Origin: Membranipora membranacea
Lineage: Eukaryota > Bryozoa > Gymnolaemata > Cheilostomatida > Membraniporidae
NCBI GenBank assembly: GCA_914767715.1
Contig: OU612069.1
Coordinates: forward strand, 17,049,387-17,113,386
Direction: 5' to 3'
Length of the DNA: 64,000 nucleotides
The position numbers and the translations under genes are program-made. Of the stretch, positions 47,734 to 60,885 are shown in pieces. The notes beneath the pieces were generated by a model, which made no database searches, had not been told where the DNA came from, and saw only the letters and a list, made by a program, of their open reading frames with translations. Within the stretch, counting starts at the first letter, position 1. Each line of letters begins with the position of its first letter.

Positions 47734-50700
47734 TTATGCATTGTCAAGATTATTCAGTGACCTAGCGATATCAGAATTATCACTAGTCTCACTATGTATT
47801 CGCTTATGCATTTCCAACGATAGCCACTGGTATTCTTTAGCTTTGTTATACTCATTCAATGCGTGGTATATGGAACCTAGATCCTTCAGTGACACAGCGA
47901 TATCAGAATGGTCACTATTCTCACCGTGTATACGCTTACGCATTTCTAGTGATAGTCTGTAGTATTCCTCAGCTTTGTTATACTCGTTCATTGCTTCGTA
48001 TGTGTTTCCCAGGTTATTCAGTGACAGAGCAATTTTGGAGTGGTCACTATTCTCACCATGTATACGCTTACGCATTTCTAGTGATAGTCTGTAGTATTCC
48101 TCAGCTTTGTTATACTCGTTCATTGCTTCGTATGTGTTTCCCAGGTTATTCAGTGACACAGCGATATCAGAGTGGTCACTATTCTCACCGTGTATACGCT
48201 TACGCATTTCTAGTGATAGTCTGTAGTATTCCTCAGCTTTGTTATACTCATTCATTGCTTCGTATGTGTTTCCCAGGTTATTCAGTGACAGAGCAATTTT
48301 GGAGTGGTCACTATTCTCACCATGTATACGCTTACGCATTTCTAGTGATAGTCTGTAGTATTCCTCAGCTTTGTTATACTCGTTCATTGCTTCGTATGTG
48401 TTTCCCAGGTTATTCAGTGACACAGCGATATCAGAATGGTCACTATTCTCACCGTGTATACGCTTACGCATTTCTAGTGATAGTCTGTAGTATTCCTCAG
48501 CTTTGTTATACTCGTTCATTGCTTCGTATGTGTTTCCCAGGTTATTCAGTGACAGAGCAATTTTGGAGTGGTCACTATTCTCACCATGTATACGCTTACG
48601 CATTTCTAGTGATAGTCTGTAGTATTCCTCAGCTTTGTTATACTCGTTCATTGCTTCGTATGTGTTTCCCAGGTTATTCAGTGACACAGCGATATCAGAG
48701 TGGTCACTATTCTCACCGTGTATACGCTTACGCATTTCTAGTGATAGTCTGTAGTATTCCTCAGCTTTGTTATACTCATTCATTGCTTCGTATGTGTTTC
48801 CCAGGTTATTCAGTGACAGAGCAATTTTGGAGTGGTCACTATTCTCACCATGTATACGCTTACGCATTTCTAGTGATAGTCTGTAGTATTCCTCAGCTTT
48901 GTTATACTCGTTCATTGCTTCGTATGTGTTTCCCAGGTTATTCAGTGACACAGCGATATCAGAATGGTCACTATTCTCACCGTGTATACGCTTACGCATT
49001 TCTAGTGATAGTCTGTAGTATTCCTCAGCTTTGTTATACTCATTCATTGCTTCGTATGTGTTTCCCAGGTTATTCAGTGACAGAGCAATTTTGGAGTGGT
49101 CACTATTCTCACCATGTATACGCTTACGCATTTCTAGTGATAGTCTGTAGTATTCCTCAGCTTTGTTATACTCGTTCATTGCTTCGTATGTGTTTCCCAG
49201 GTTATTCAGTGACACAGCGATATCAGAGTGGTCACTATTCTCACCGTGTATACGCTTACGCATTTCTAGCGATAGTCTGTAGTATTCTGCTGCTTTGTTA
49301 TACTCATTCATTGCGTGGTATGTGGTACCGAGGTTATTCAGTGACCGAGCAATAGCAGAGTGGTCACTATTCTCACCGTGGATACGCTTACGCATTTCTA
49401 GCGATAGTCTGTAGTATTCTGCTGCTTTGTTATACTCATTCATTGCGTGGTATGTGGTACCGAGGTTATTCAGTGACACAGCAATATCAGAATGGTCACT
49501 ATTCTCACCGTGTATACGCTTACACATGTCTAGTGATAGTCTGTAGTATTCCTCAGCTTTGTTATACTCATTCATTGCTTCGTATGTGTTTCCCAGGTTA
49601 TTCAGTGACAGAGCAATTTTGGAGTGGTCACTATTCTCACCATGTATACGCTTACGCATTTCTAGTGATAGTCTGTAGTATTCCTCAGCTTTGTTATACT
49701 CGTTCATTGCTTCGTATGTGTTTCCCAGGTTATTCAGTGACACAGCGATATCAGAGTGGTCACTATTCTCACCGTGTATACGCTTACGCATTTCTAGTGA
49801 TAGTCTGTAGTATTCCTCAGCTTTGTTATACTCATTCATTGCTTCGTATGTGTTTCCCAGGTTATTCAGTGACAGAGCAATTTTGGAGTGGTCACTATTC
49901 TCACCATGTATACGCTTACGCATTTCTAGTGATAGTCTGTAGTATTCCTCGGCTTTGTTATACTCGTTCATTGCTTCGTATGTGTTTCCCAGGTTATTCA
50001 GTGACACAGCAATATCAGAATGGTCACTATTCTCACCGTGTATACGCTTACGCATTTCTAGTGATAGTCTGTAGTATTCCTCAGCTTTGTTATACTCGTT
50101 CATTGCTTCGTATGTGTTTCCCAGGTTATTCAGTGACAGAGCAATTTTGGAGTGGTCACTATTCTCACCATGTATACGCTTACGCATTTCTAGTGATAGT
50201 CTGTGGTATTCTGCTGCTTTGTTATACTCATTCATTGCGTGGTATGTGGTACCCAGGTTATTCAGTGACACAGCAATATCAGAGTGGTCACTATTCTCAC
50301 CATGTATACGTTTACACATTTCTAGTGATAGTCTGTGGTATTCTGCTGCTTTGTTATACTCATTCATTGCGTGGTATGTGGTACCCAGGTTATTCAGTGA
50401 CACATAAATATCAGAATGGTCACTATTCTCACCGTGTATACGCTTACGCATTTCTAGTGATAGTCTGTAGTATTCCTCAGCTTTGTTATACTCATTCATT
50501 GCGTGGTATGTGGTACCGAGGTTATTCAGTGACCGAGCAATAGCAGTGTGGTCACTATTCTCACCGTGGATACGCTTACGCATTTCTAGCGATAGTCTGT
50601 AGTATTCTGCTGCTTTGTTATACTCATTCATTGCGTGGTATGTGGTACCGAGGTTATTCAGTGACACAGCAATAGCAGAATGGTCACTATTCTCCCCATG

Positions 50701-53700
50701 TATACGCTTACGCATTTCTAGCGATAGTCTGTGGTATTCCTCAGCTTTGTTATACTCATTCATTGCGTGGTATGTGTTTCCCAGGTTATCCAGTGACAGA
50801 GCAATATCAGAGTGGTCACTATTCTCCCCATGTATACGCTTACTCATTTCTAGTGATAGTCTATGGTATTCTGCTGCTTTGTTATACTCATTCAATGCGT
50901 GGTATGTGGTACCCAGGTTATTCAGTGACACAGCAATATCAGAGTGGTCACTATTCTCACCATGTATACGCTTACTCATTTCTAGTGATAGTCTATGGTA
51001 TTCTGCTGCTTTTTTATAGTCATTCATTGCGTGGTATGTGTTTCCAAGGTTATTAAGTGACACACCAATATCAGAGTGGTCACTATTCTCCCCATGTATA
51101 CGCTTACGCATTTCTAGCGATAGTCTGTAGTATTCCTCTGCTTTGTTATACTCATTCATTGCGTGGTATGTGTTTCCCAGGTTATTAAGTGACACAGCAA
51201 TATCAGAGTGATCACTATTCTCCCCATGTATATGCTTATGCATTTCTAGTGATAGTCTGCAGTATTCCTCAGCTTTGTTATAGTCATTCATTGCGTGGTA
51301 TGTGTTTCCAAGGTTATTAAGTGACACACCAATATCAGAGTGGTCACTATTCTCACCATGTATACGCTTACGCATTTCTAGTGATAGTCTGTGGTATTCT
51401 CCAGCTTTGTTATACTCATTCATTGCGTGGTATGTGGTACCCAGGTTACTAAGTGACACAGCAATATCAGAGTGATCAATATTCTCCCCAAGTATACGCT
51501 TACACATTTCTAGTGATAGTCTGTGGTATTCTTCAGCTTTGTGATACTCATTCATTGCGTAGTGAGTGGTACCCTGCTTACTCAGTGACACAGCAATATC
51601 AGAATGGTCACTATTCTCACCGTGTATACGCTTACGCATTTCTAGTGATAGTCTGTGGTATTCTCCAGCTTTGTTATACTCATTCATTGCGTGGTATGTG
51701 GTACCCAGGTTACTAAGTGACACAGCAATATCAGAGTGATCAATATTCTCCCCAAGTATACGCTTACACATTTCTAGTGATAGTCTGTGGTATTCTTCAG
51801 CTTTGTGATACTCATTCATTGCGTAGTGAGTGGTACCCAGCTTACTCAGTGACACAGCAATATCAGAATGGTCACTATTCTCACCGTGTATACGCTTCTC
51901 CATCTCTAGTGATAGTCTGTGGTATTCTCCAGCTTTGTTATACTCATCCATTGCATGGTATGTGTTTCCCAGGTTATTCAGTGACAGAGCAATTTTGGAG
52001 TGGTCACTATTCTCACCATGTATACGCTTACGCATTTCTAGTGATAGTCTATGGTATTCCTCAGCTTTGTTATACTCGTTCATTGCTTCGTATGTGTTTC
52101 CCAGGTTATTTAGTGACAGAGCAATATCAGAGTGGTCACTATTCTCACCATGTATACGCTTACGCATTTCTAGCGATAGTCTCTGGTATTCTGCTGCTTT
52201 GTTATACTCATTAATTGCGTGGTATGTGTTTCCCAGGTTATTCAGTGACACAGCAATATCAGAGCGATCACTATTCTCACCGTGTATCCGCTTACGCATT
52301 TCTAGTGATAGTCTACGGTATTCTGCTGCTTTGTTATACTCATTCATTGCGTGGTATGTGTTTCCCAGGTTATTAAGTGACGCAGCAATATCAGAGTGAT
52401 CACTATTCTCACCGTGTATACGCTTACGCATTTCTAGTGATAGTCTGTGGTATTCTACAGCTTTGTCATATTTATTAATTGCGTGGTATGTGTTTCCAAG
52501 GTAATTAAGTGACAGAGCAATACTAGAGTGGTCACTATTCTCACCGTGTATACGCTTCTCCATTTCTAGCGATAGTCTGTGGTATTCTGCCGCTTTGTTA
52601 TACTCATTCATTGCATAGTATGTGGTACCCAGATTATTCAGTGACACAGTGATATAAGAGTGATCACTATTCTCACCGTGTATACGCTTACTCATTTCTA
52701 GTGATAGTCTGTGGTACTCTGCAGCTTTGTCGTACTCATGCATTGTGTAGTGAGTGTTACCCAGGTTATTAAGTGACCCAGCAATATCAGAGCGATCGCT
52801 ATTGTCACCGTGTATACGCTTACACATTTCTAGCGATAGTCTGTGGTATTCTGCTGCTTTGTTATACTCATTCATTGCGCGGTATGTGTTTCCAAGGTTA
52901 TTCAGTGACAGAAAAATTTTGGAGTGGTCACTATTCTCACCGTGTATACGCTTCTCCATTTCTAGCGATAGTCTGTGGTATTCTGCTGCTTTGTTATACT
53001 CATTCATTGAGTGGTATGTGGTACCCAGATTATTCAGTGACCTAGCGATATCAGAGTGATCACTATTCTCCCCGTGCAAACGCTCACGCATTTCTAGTGA
53101 TAGTCTGTGGTATTCTGCTGCTTTGTTATACTCATTCATTGCGTGGTATGTGTGTCCCAGGTTATAAAGTGACACAGCAATATCAGAGTGATCACTATTC
53201 TCCCCGTGCAAACGCTTATACATTTCTAACGCTAGTTTGTAGTTTTTTGCAGCTGAATCATATTGCCGCATTTCATGCATTATATATCCTTGGTAACATA
53301 CAGCATCTGACATGTCTGCACAAAAGACATTTTCACTGTATAGACGCCTGTACATGTCTATCGATGAAATCATGCACTCTTTAGCTGCGCACAAATCTCC
53401 TAAATTAATGTAGTTTCCTCCCATCACTTTTAGTAAGAGAGCTATCCTTGGATGATCAACAGTCTCACCATAAATCCTGCTGTAGGTTACCCTGGCTCTC
53501 CTAAAGTAAATTTTAGCGTTATCGTAATGATGTTGGTTATAAAAGTCTAACCCCATTACATAGTATCCATGTGCAGCTTCAGGTACTAAACTCTCCTCTC
53601 CGTACAGATGTTCAAACATACTCTGATATCTTCTGCTGTATTTGACTGAGGTCACCTGGTCATGCTGTTCATGGTACAAATAGGCCAGTGCCTCTATACA

Positions 53701-56700
53701 TTCAAGCAATGATGATGTTGGTTGCTGTAATATTTTTAGTCTTTCCTCAGTGGATAGATTTTGTAGGTCAACACTTATGGTGCTTGCATGAGGACTGTCA
53801 ATCTGATCACCATAATAATCATACTTCACTTCTTGGCACGCCTTTATATAAAAATATTGAAGGGCTTTGAGGAGATACTTCTCAGCTTTGTCACATTGTC
53901 TCAAATCAACATATAAGCGCCCTATGCTAAGCAAGTAATCTCCTGATGATTCTTCACCTACACCCTCCAAAGTGTTGAGTGCAGCGATCCGATCTCCTAG
54001 ATGACGCTGGCAGGTAGCGATCCTAAGACACACTGATTTGGTCTTGTAGTATTTATCATTCTCTCTGAGATGAATGAGAACTTCCAGAGCTTGCCTGAAG
54101 TAAAAGTTATCTGTGAAAATATTTGCTACCAGATACCTTATTTCTTGATTACAAATGGCGCTGTGACTACCAAGCCAGTCTAGAATGTTCTCCTCGGCTA
54201 AGTGCTGTATTGGCCCGAAGTGCTCATTCAGCAAATTGAATGCTAGCATTGTGTGACCAGTATGCTGGAGTGTCGATATCTTGCATAGGAATGTCTGGTC
54301 ATTCGCATTCGCTGTTGTTTTATAACCCATACACACAGTACCCAATTGATCAGCGTTTACTTCCCCTAGTTTATCCTTTAAAGGAACCATCATAACAGCT
54401 AGTGCCACGATAAGACCTATGTGAACATACAATCTATTCCCAGGTGAGTTACAATCAACCTTTAATTTTGTAGTTTCTGTTGTTTGCTTCTCTGCTGTTG
54501 AAATCCTGTCATCTTGAGAGTCATGGTACAGGTAAGCTGAAAGTCTGACAAAACAGGCAACAGCAAGCTGAAAGATCAATGATTTATACAAATCCTCTGA
54601 TATTTTCCCAGTGGAGTGCAGGCGTTCTGCAGTTGTCCATGCATCTTTTCCAAACACCTGATGGATCACTGCCAGATCATACAACAGTATTGATGGAAAT
54701 CTGTAGAGTTGCCTCTTCACGTCTACTGTATAGGCTTGATTCAGCAAGCGATAATCAGGGGTAAAGTCAAACTTCTTCATATCGTTTGCCAGCATGTCTA
54801 TATTTGCATTTGCCCGTGCTTCACTGAGCTTGATAGACTGTATGAATTCCTTGAGGGTACAAAGTAGGTTACTATTCCCATTAGAATATACCTCTGTCAT
54901 ATAGCAGAGCATCGCTGTAAGATCACCTTTCAGGGAGTCTTTTGTAGGGTTCTTCAGTACATGCTCATATGCAATGCCTAAATCACTGGGAGTAGTTATG
55001 AAACTGCATTTATTACTGTTCTGTCCATTACCTGTTGGTATGTTGCCAGCCTCTGCAGACAAGCCGTCGATTTTGAATCCATTCTTTGATTCGTCGTCAA
55101 ACCACCCATTCAGTTCTTCAATTGCCATATACTTAAGTTTAGTTTCCCCGAGATTACCTATTAGAAAATAGCTGGTCATTGCTAATTTCCTGAAATAGTC
55201 TTCAGTCTGCGGTGTTTTCTTCTCGATTAGAAATATGTATTCGAGATCAGAGTACGGGGTTGCCTCCCCTCGAGCTAGTGAGCCTATAGCTATAACTGAA
55301 AATCCACATGGTGGTTCCTGGACCAGAGTTTCCACACTTTTATCTATGATAGTGTGAACAAAGTCGATCATTCTCTCCGTGCAGAGTGTAGATACTGTTT
55401 GAGCAGAATCAACTAGCTGTCCCATCATATCTTCCGTTGGCATTGGTTCTTCTGAATTCACATCAAATCGCATGGATAGTTCGTCAGTTACTTGGTTTTG
55501 AATTCGAACCTCATCTCGTATCTTATGTAGATTGCTGAGAAGATCAGTAGTTATTTCCTGCTGTTGATCATAGCTGATCACAGCTGATCCCTTCCAAAAT
55601 GTCTGCTGAACCTGGAATACTCTTTCTTTCCAGCCGTCATATCTTGGTTTTCTCACTGACACAGAGTTGAAGAGTGTGTGCGCCTGTAAAATGAAAACAT
55701 GACTCCGATTATAGTAAAAAGTAGCAAAGTACTTGTTGGCTTTGAGAATGCGTTTGCAAGTGTAGGGAGAGCATTGGATGGAATCACTTCGCAACCAGCA
55801 TAATGTCTTCCGTTATACATCACAGGATTTGTAAGACATCTGATTTGCTTTATTATTGCAACAAGTCGCGCGCCTGTCATGATTGAGATAACTTTGCGTT
55901 TGGATTCTATTTTTCATAGTGTGGTGGATTTTTCACCGCAGCTGGACAGTCAAAATTTATTCCACTTAAATTCATGTTGTAATCATGTTATTTGTCTTCC
56001 TGTTAGGAGGACTCATCATTTTAGTAAATTTTCTAATTTTAATTTTATCAAACCCACCCAGTATTTTCAATTTCATAGCCATGGAATTTTCCTTAGCAGT
56101 AACATTTTTCACATGCCTCACAGGATCATTGTTAACCTAAATACTATGTTTCAACAATGATTTTAATAACTCAACACTAGTGGAATCAAATCAACTAGTA
56201 TTTTGCAGCTGAAGCTGCCACACCTTATATTTTAAACAAATCAATAGAAAACAATACAGTGCCATAGGGAGTTAAACCCACTGAAGTAAGTGTTCTTGAG
56301 TTCTGCCTGCTGGCTGACCTCCCTGCCTTGTCATAAATTTGCCTTGTACTCTGTTGCTTGGCTGTTGTTTGGCACACTTGTCTTGCCAGATAAATTAGGT
56401 TACTATCTTGTCCATATCCCCTTCAATTTATCTTGCCTGATAAAATAGCTTACTAGTTTGTCCATATCCCCCTTCCCCAATTTGTCTTGCCTGGTAAATT
56501 AGGTCACTAGCTGTCCATACCCCCTCCCAGATCGCCAGATAAATAAAGTTTCTATATTTCTCCATATCTCCCTCCTCCCAAAGTCAGTCCCAAAGTCAGG
56601 TCAATAGTATCCCACAAAGATAGAGTCAGCGTACTTGTTGCATTCCGACAAAGATAGTGTCGGCGATTCCCACTTGATCGGACATTGAATTTGAATATTG

Positions 56701-57239
56701 CTTCACAATCAGCAGCATCTTTATATCAATTATTTCTTCTTTAAAAGCATTTTTTTGCCTAAAATTAAAAAAAATCACACTGCTCAGGACAAGCTGCTCA
56801 ATCTATTATAATTTTCAAACTCAAAATCAGATCAGAATGGATGAAATGATTGACAGAAATCCTGGACTTTAGACAGTAAATCAACAATAGCATCATTGCT
56901 TCTACACCTTCCAATGTCGTTACGTCGCCCACAATTAAATGCCTCAATGCTAATGCTGCATATTGTGTCCTGTCTAGGTTTTATTAAGTCTATGGTAAGA
57001 GCAATGATTAGTTTTATTATACCAACATATTGCTGTCGTCATGCTACGGATAATTTTATTATTTTATTATAGCTTACCCTCAGACAATCTGTCCAGTCGT
57101 CAGTTTTCTGATATTTCTTGTAATAAAACTCTGCTAGTCGTACCAAGTGCTTCACTTGGACCTCCAGATTATATTTACCTCCAACACTACAGGAGTAATC
57201 CCTCTTGAACTCATGTAAATAATCCTCGCTATAAATCAT
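47734..57239 (-). CDS. Nucleotidyltransferase/DUF294-like protein with giant TPR array (right paralog, two exons seen)
   Basis: The main exon is 47734-55683 (frame open to an ATG at 55794), with an upstream phase-0 exon at 57078-57239 (MIYSEDYLHEFKRDY...TDCLR); spliced product about 2703 aa. Residues 1-858, from the ATG at 55794, are nearly identical to the left paralog, including GSLARGEATPYSDLE and the DUF294-like helical region. From residue 859 there are 41 full 44-aa TPR units and a partial 42nd, ending SLNNLDNA with no hydrophobic tail, so this paralog lacks the putative membrane anchor. Its last unit breaks off at the same point as the left paralog's last unit. The array (about 1800 aa) would form a very long superhelix. 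No in-frame stop occurs over about 8 kb, which argues for selection or very recent amplification. Function not known. Confidence 0.85.
47737..53220 (-). repeat. Coding tandem repeat, 41 full 132-bp TPR units with higher-order structure
   Basis: Units near the N-terminal side (51.0-53.2 kb) are diverse. Units 24-28 (49525-50184) and 31-40 (47941-49260) alternate SDIAVS and SKIALS types as 264-bp dimers. Single-base markers (cagaatgg versus cagagtgg) further alternate every 528 bp (47893, 48421, 48949). Units 11-12 and 13-14 are another near-identical 264-bp duplication. Confidence 0.93.
55795..57077. other. Intron between upstream and main exon of the right TPR gene
   Basis: Counterpart of 4260-5548 (intron 55684-57077 if the inferred acceptor is used). 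Holds the degenerate C-rich tandem repeat at 56378-56575 and the foldback-family repeat below. Confidence 0.6.
56685..56995 (+). repeat. Dispersed foldback-family repeat, partial copy (right)
   Basis: Duplicate counterpart of 5150-5465, with the same landmarks (cttctacaccttccaatg, gtcctgtctaggttt). Confidence 0.65.
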
Positions 57240-58733
57240 CTGAAAGACAAGATAAAAATGTCTGTGCAATATCAACGGTCAATAATTGTGAGGCCTCCTA
57301 AAATGTGTTCATGACGGATATGATTGATTTTCTTATACATGTAAATTGTAATTACCTTCCCTTCATCATAGAAGATCAGAAGTAGTCCAGAATAACCAAC
57401 AGATAGCTTTCATTTTATTTTAATGGCTTTAGGGCAAAATTTGACAGTGTTTATATGTGTAGATAGTTTGTATAAATACTACGTCATAGTTTCTACACCT
57501 CTCAGTTTGCCAGTTAGGGAGAAAATCAGTTTTTTAACTGGAGAAAATAGGAGGAGATAAATCATAATAATTGCCCATGGAATCCCAGTACTTTGCCTGA
57601 AAACACCAAAATATTCCCATTCATACATTTTCAGCTCAGTTTAAAAGGAATTGGAGCAAGATTGAAAATCGTACTGCAGGGTGAAATGTTATGAGACAGG
57701 TTACAATTATGACTCAAAGTCAAATTAAGTCAGCAAATGTATATACTGAGAGATGTGAGTGCATCTTAGAAAGATTTTCAAAGGCTGCAGCCACCAAATT
57801 CAATCTAATAGAAGGAAATTGTATTTGATATGACCTCTTAAACAACAATTGCTACAAGAGTTTGTGGTCAACTGTTTTGTGAGAGGGCTGCATCGAGAGA
57901 AGCTGGCAAAGGAAGAAGCAGCTACTGGAATTTCAAGGGTAAAACTTTCAAACATTTGTATTAACTCCTTGGTTGTAATTAAACCACCACATATACCACG
58001 TGCAGACTTAACTCATTCACTTTATAGCTGGTGTAACATACAAATCAGATGACTTCGTCAAGGACCATGGGATGTGAAATAAGTAGAGACAGCAAAGCTC
58101 AGACAATTCTATAATAGAATCGCTAATGTCGTTTCCCTCTGTTTCCGTAAGTTACCCATGTTGACGTCCCTTGTTTATGGTACTGAATTAACTGTTGTTT
58201 CCTATGACAAGAACATGCTTTTTCGAAGTGACATTTTGATATCATAGAAAATAACAAATGTGCAGTTGACGTGTTTTGGCCTGGAGTGGCTACTATAAAA
58301 GCACTGGGAGCCCAATGCAAGTCAAGCTTATTGGAACCAAAACTTAAAAGCCATCATATCTATTGGATAAAAGACTGCTGTATTTTCGTATCACAGTTGG
58401 CTGTATCTTACACACCATTGTCACACCAGGTTGGTTAAAATAAAATTTAGTGATTAAGTAAAACACATAGTTGGATTTCTTCTCCCCTGACCTCGTAAAT
58501 AGAACCTGGATGATGCAAGAAAATATCGTACACTGGCAAAATAACCCAGTACATGGCCATTAAAATCTATTGGTAATGTTATTTGTATTGGTATAATTGA
58601 CCTAATCATTTTGTTCTGTCTGATGATCTGAGTCTATGAACTAGGCCACATGACTGCTTCTCAAGACCCAAAGTTACCCTCCCGACACCGCCTCAAACAT
58701 CTAAAAGGCCTTGCAGTTCCCCGAGACTGCATG
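57240..58733. other. Upstream flank of right TPR gene; no supported gene
   Basis: Counterpart of 5711-7210. No conserved open frame between the two copies. Confidence 0.5.
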
Positions 58734-58954
58734 CAGGCTCTCGGCCTATAGGCTAAGATCAAATTGTCATGGCCAATGGCTGATTAGTGCCTGTTTCAGT
58801 TTCTGGCAGCTTGCTGCAAACTCACGATTAGGAGGTCCACCATGGCCTCACCTCTAGGATGCATTCTAGTTTACTAGGGTGTATAACACTCTCGGTACGA
58901 GGACTACGGGAAACTTGAGTCCCTCTTTAGGGGCAGCCGACCCTCTGTTTTGTC
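58734..58954 (+). mobile_element. SINE with a U2 snRNA-derived head (right duplicate)
   Basis: Counterpart of 7211-7431; the head reads CTCGGCCTATAGGC then TAAGATCAAATTGT, with the same tail ctctgttttgtc. Confidence 0.85.
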
Positions 58955-60549
58955 ATTAACAGGGCCTGCAGGCTCTGCGCGATACCATACTTGCACAGCT
59001 GCTGTAATTGGTGTTTTCTAGCCTGTCTTGACAAGACACCTTACCCCCCCCCCCAGCAGACTCCGTGGACTTGACATTATGTCTTTTAATGAGAAATAAC
59101 CCATTGTGAAGGGTACACATATTTTGTGACGGTGACCATCCAATAGTGTGGGCATTTGGGGTGTAGGGAAGGCAACTGGAAATTTCACAGACATGAATAT
59201 AATATATATAGCTGAGGTTCTAGTATTGATAATTTTGTAGGTTTGTCATGGTAGCAACTCTGCGCCAGCAGCCGTTTCCTGTAATTGAGATTCGACGGCC
59301 AACAATGGATGTACTAGTTTAGATATTACACCTGGATATCTATTTTTCCCACCCAGTGCCCCAGCGGTTGAGGGTGGGATATCAACGCACAGTGTTAGAT
59401 GTGGAAAGTATGAGTTGGGGGGATAACAACCAGGCAGAGTCCCAGCCGCCAGAGCTCTGTGGTGATTACAATTGAAAATGTATCAAGTTGAGCCATACTT
59501 TGGAAAACTCATATTGTTACTATCAGCTGGCTGTAACCTGGGTTATGAAATAAAGGGGGATGCATCCCCCAGGACAAAGTAGGAAGGGGGACATCATCCC
59601 TTTGTATCTCTCTAAATTCTTACACTATCTACGCATATAGATGTCAATGAGAGCTTCACACTATCATTCAGTAGATTTCCAGTTTAACAGGTTTAATAGC
59701 CTCTTTTACTGGTCTAAATATTTATAGAATAAGTCAGAGCGGCTAAAGTTCTGCGACCGCGAGAACTATCAGAGCCCTGTGCTTATTATTCGAAAGACGC
59801 CACAAAGGAAGAAAAAGATTTTTATAATAGGATAGTGGGAGGCTGAATTTGATTAGAATACTTTGATATCAAAACAAGAAGCGTTATGACTTGTGCTATT
59901 CAGGCCAACCATAAAGAGTGAAATCTTCTTTTTTTTTTTCATTCTTGATGATATTCTAAGTTTTCTCACGGGAGGTAAAGTTACGGTATGGTACTCCCAT
60001 TCGACTCATTCTGATTCCCCTCTTCTGTTCAGACATTAGCCAATGTCATTGAATACATTATATCCACTGATTCCTAGTTGAGCTACAAAATCTTCTCTGG
60101 ACATTGTTCAACACGGTTGTCAGAAGCAGTCAGCCCCAACTAATTTATATTGTGTGGAGCAAGCCGATAGAAGTTGGTTGGATGCATGCCGAAGTGGTTT
60201 TTAAACAAAACAATTTATCTAGTATGTAGGAATATATACGGTATCTATACAGTTTTTATATTATAATATCAAGGCTCGAAGGGTGAGGTTTCAAACAGAC
60301 ATTACATAACAGGCTATCCTAAGGCAAAACAATTGAATTATATAACAATAATTGGAACTATCTCATCAATATTTTTTTAAGTTTAAAATTTAATTTCTCT
60401 TGAACTGACAAACTTAGAGGTGTAGAACTAGGACATAGTATTGACACAACCTACCTACACATATAAATGCTGCCAAATGCCATTATAATGAATTGAACCA
60501 TCTGGACTATAACCCTGAATAACGTTCTAACTGGCAGACTCACAGGTGT
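58955..60549. other. Duplicated intergenic sequence; no gene seen
   Basis: Counterpart of 7432-9032, with indels that close the frames seen in the left copy. Confidence 0.5.
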
Positions 60550-60872
60550 CTAAGTCTAAGTCGTCATTGCGGAGAGGGCTACCCCTCTAAAGTACAGGTA
60601 CAGGGACCCATGGTACTCAAGCCGCAGCCTATGCACTTGCCCGCCGGATTCCCGGCAACATTTTTTATCGAAGAGGCAGAGGGAGATCTTTTAACTGCAT
60701 GTGGGGTGTGCAAACACAGAGGGGACCTCCTGTATTTTTAGTCCCCTTCCGTAAGGACCTGGCTAGGATGAGTGGCACGCCAGTACCAAATGAGAAATGA
60801 ATGCCAGCTCCGGGAATTGAACCTGGACTTCACAGATCATAAGTCCTCACCCTTAACCATCAGACCACTCCT
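60550..60872 (-). mobile_element. tRNA-headed SINE with target-site duplication (right duplicate)
   Basis: Counterpart of 9033-9355. Flanks gactcacaggtgt (60537-60549) and gactcagaggtgt (60873-60885) differ by one base, consistent with decay after an old insertion. Confidence 0.86.
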
Positions 60873-60885
60873 GACTCAGAGGTGT

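Noticed and set aside
47859-49355. Long plus-strand open frame of 498 codons (and similar ones at 49443-50543, 51453-53384 and 710-1510)
   Set aside because: Antisense shadow of the 132-bp TPR units. The sense strand encodes canonical TPRs, and the antisense translation is a repeat of no known family.
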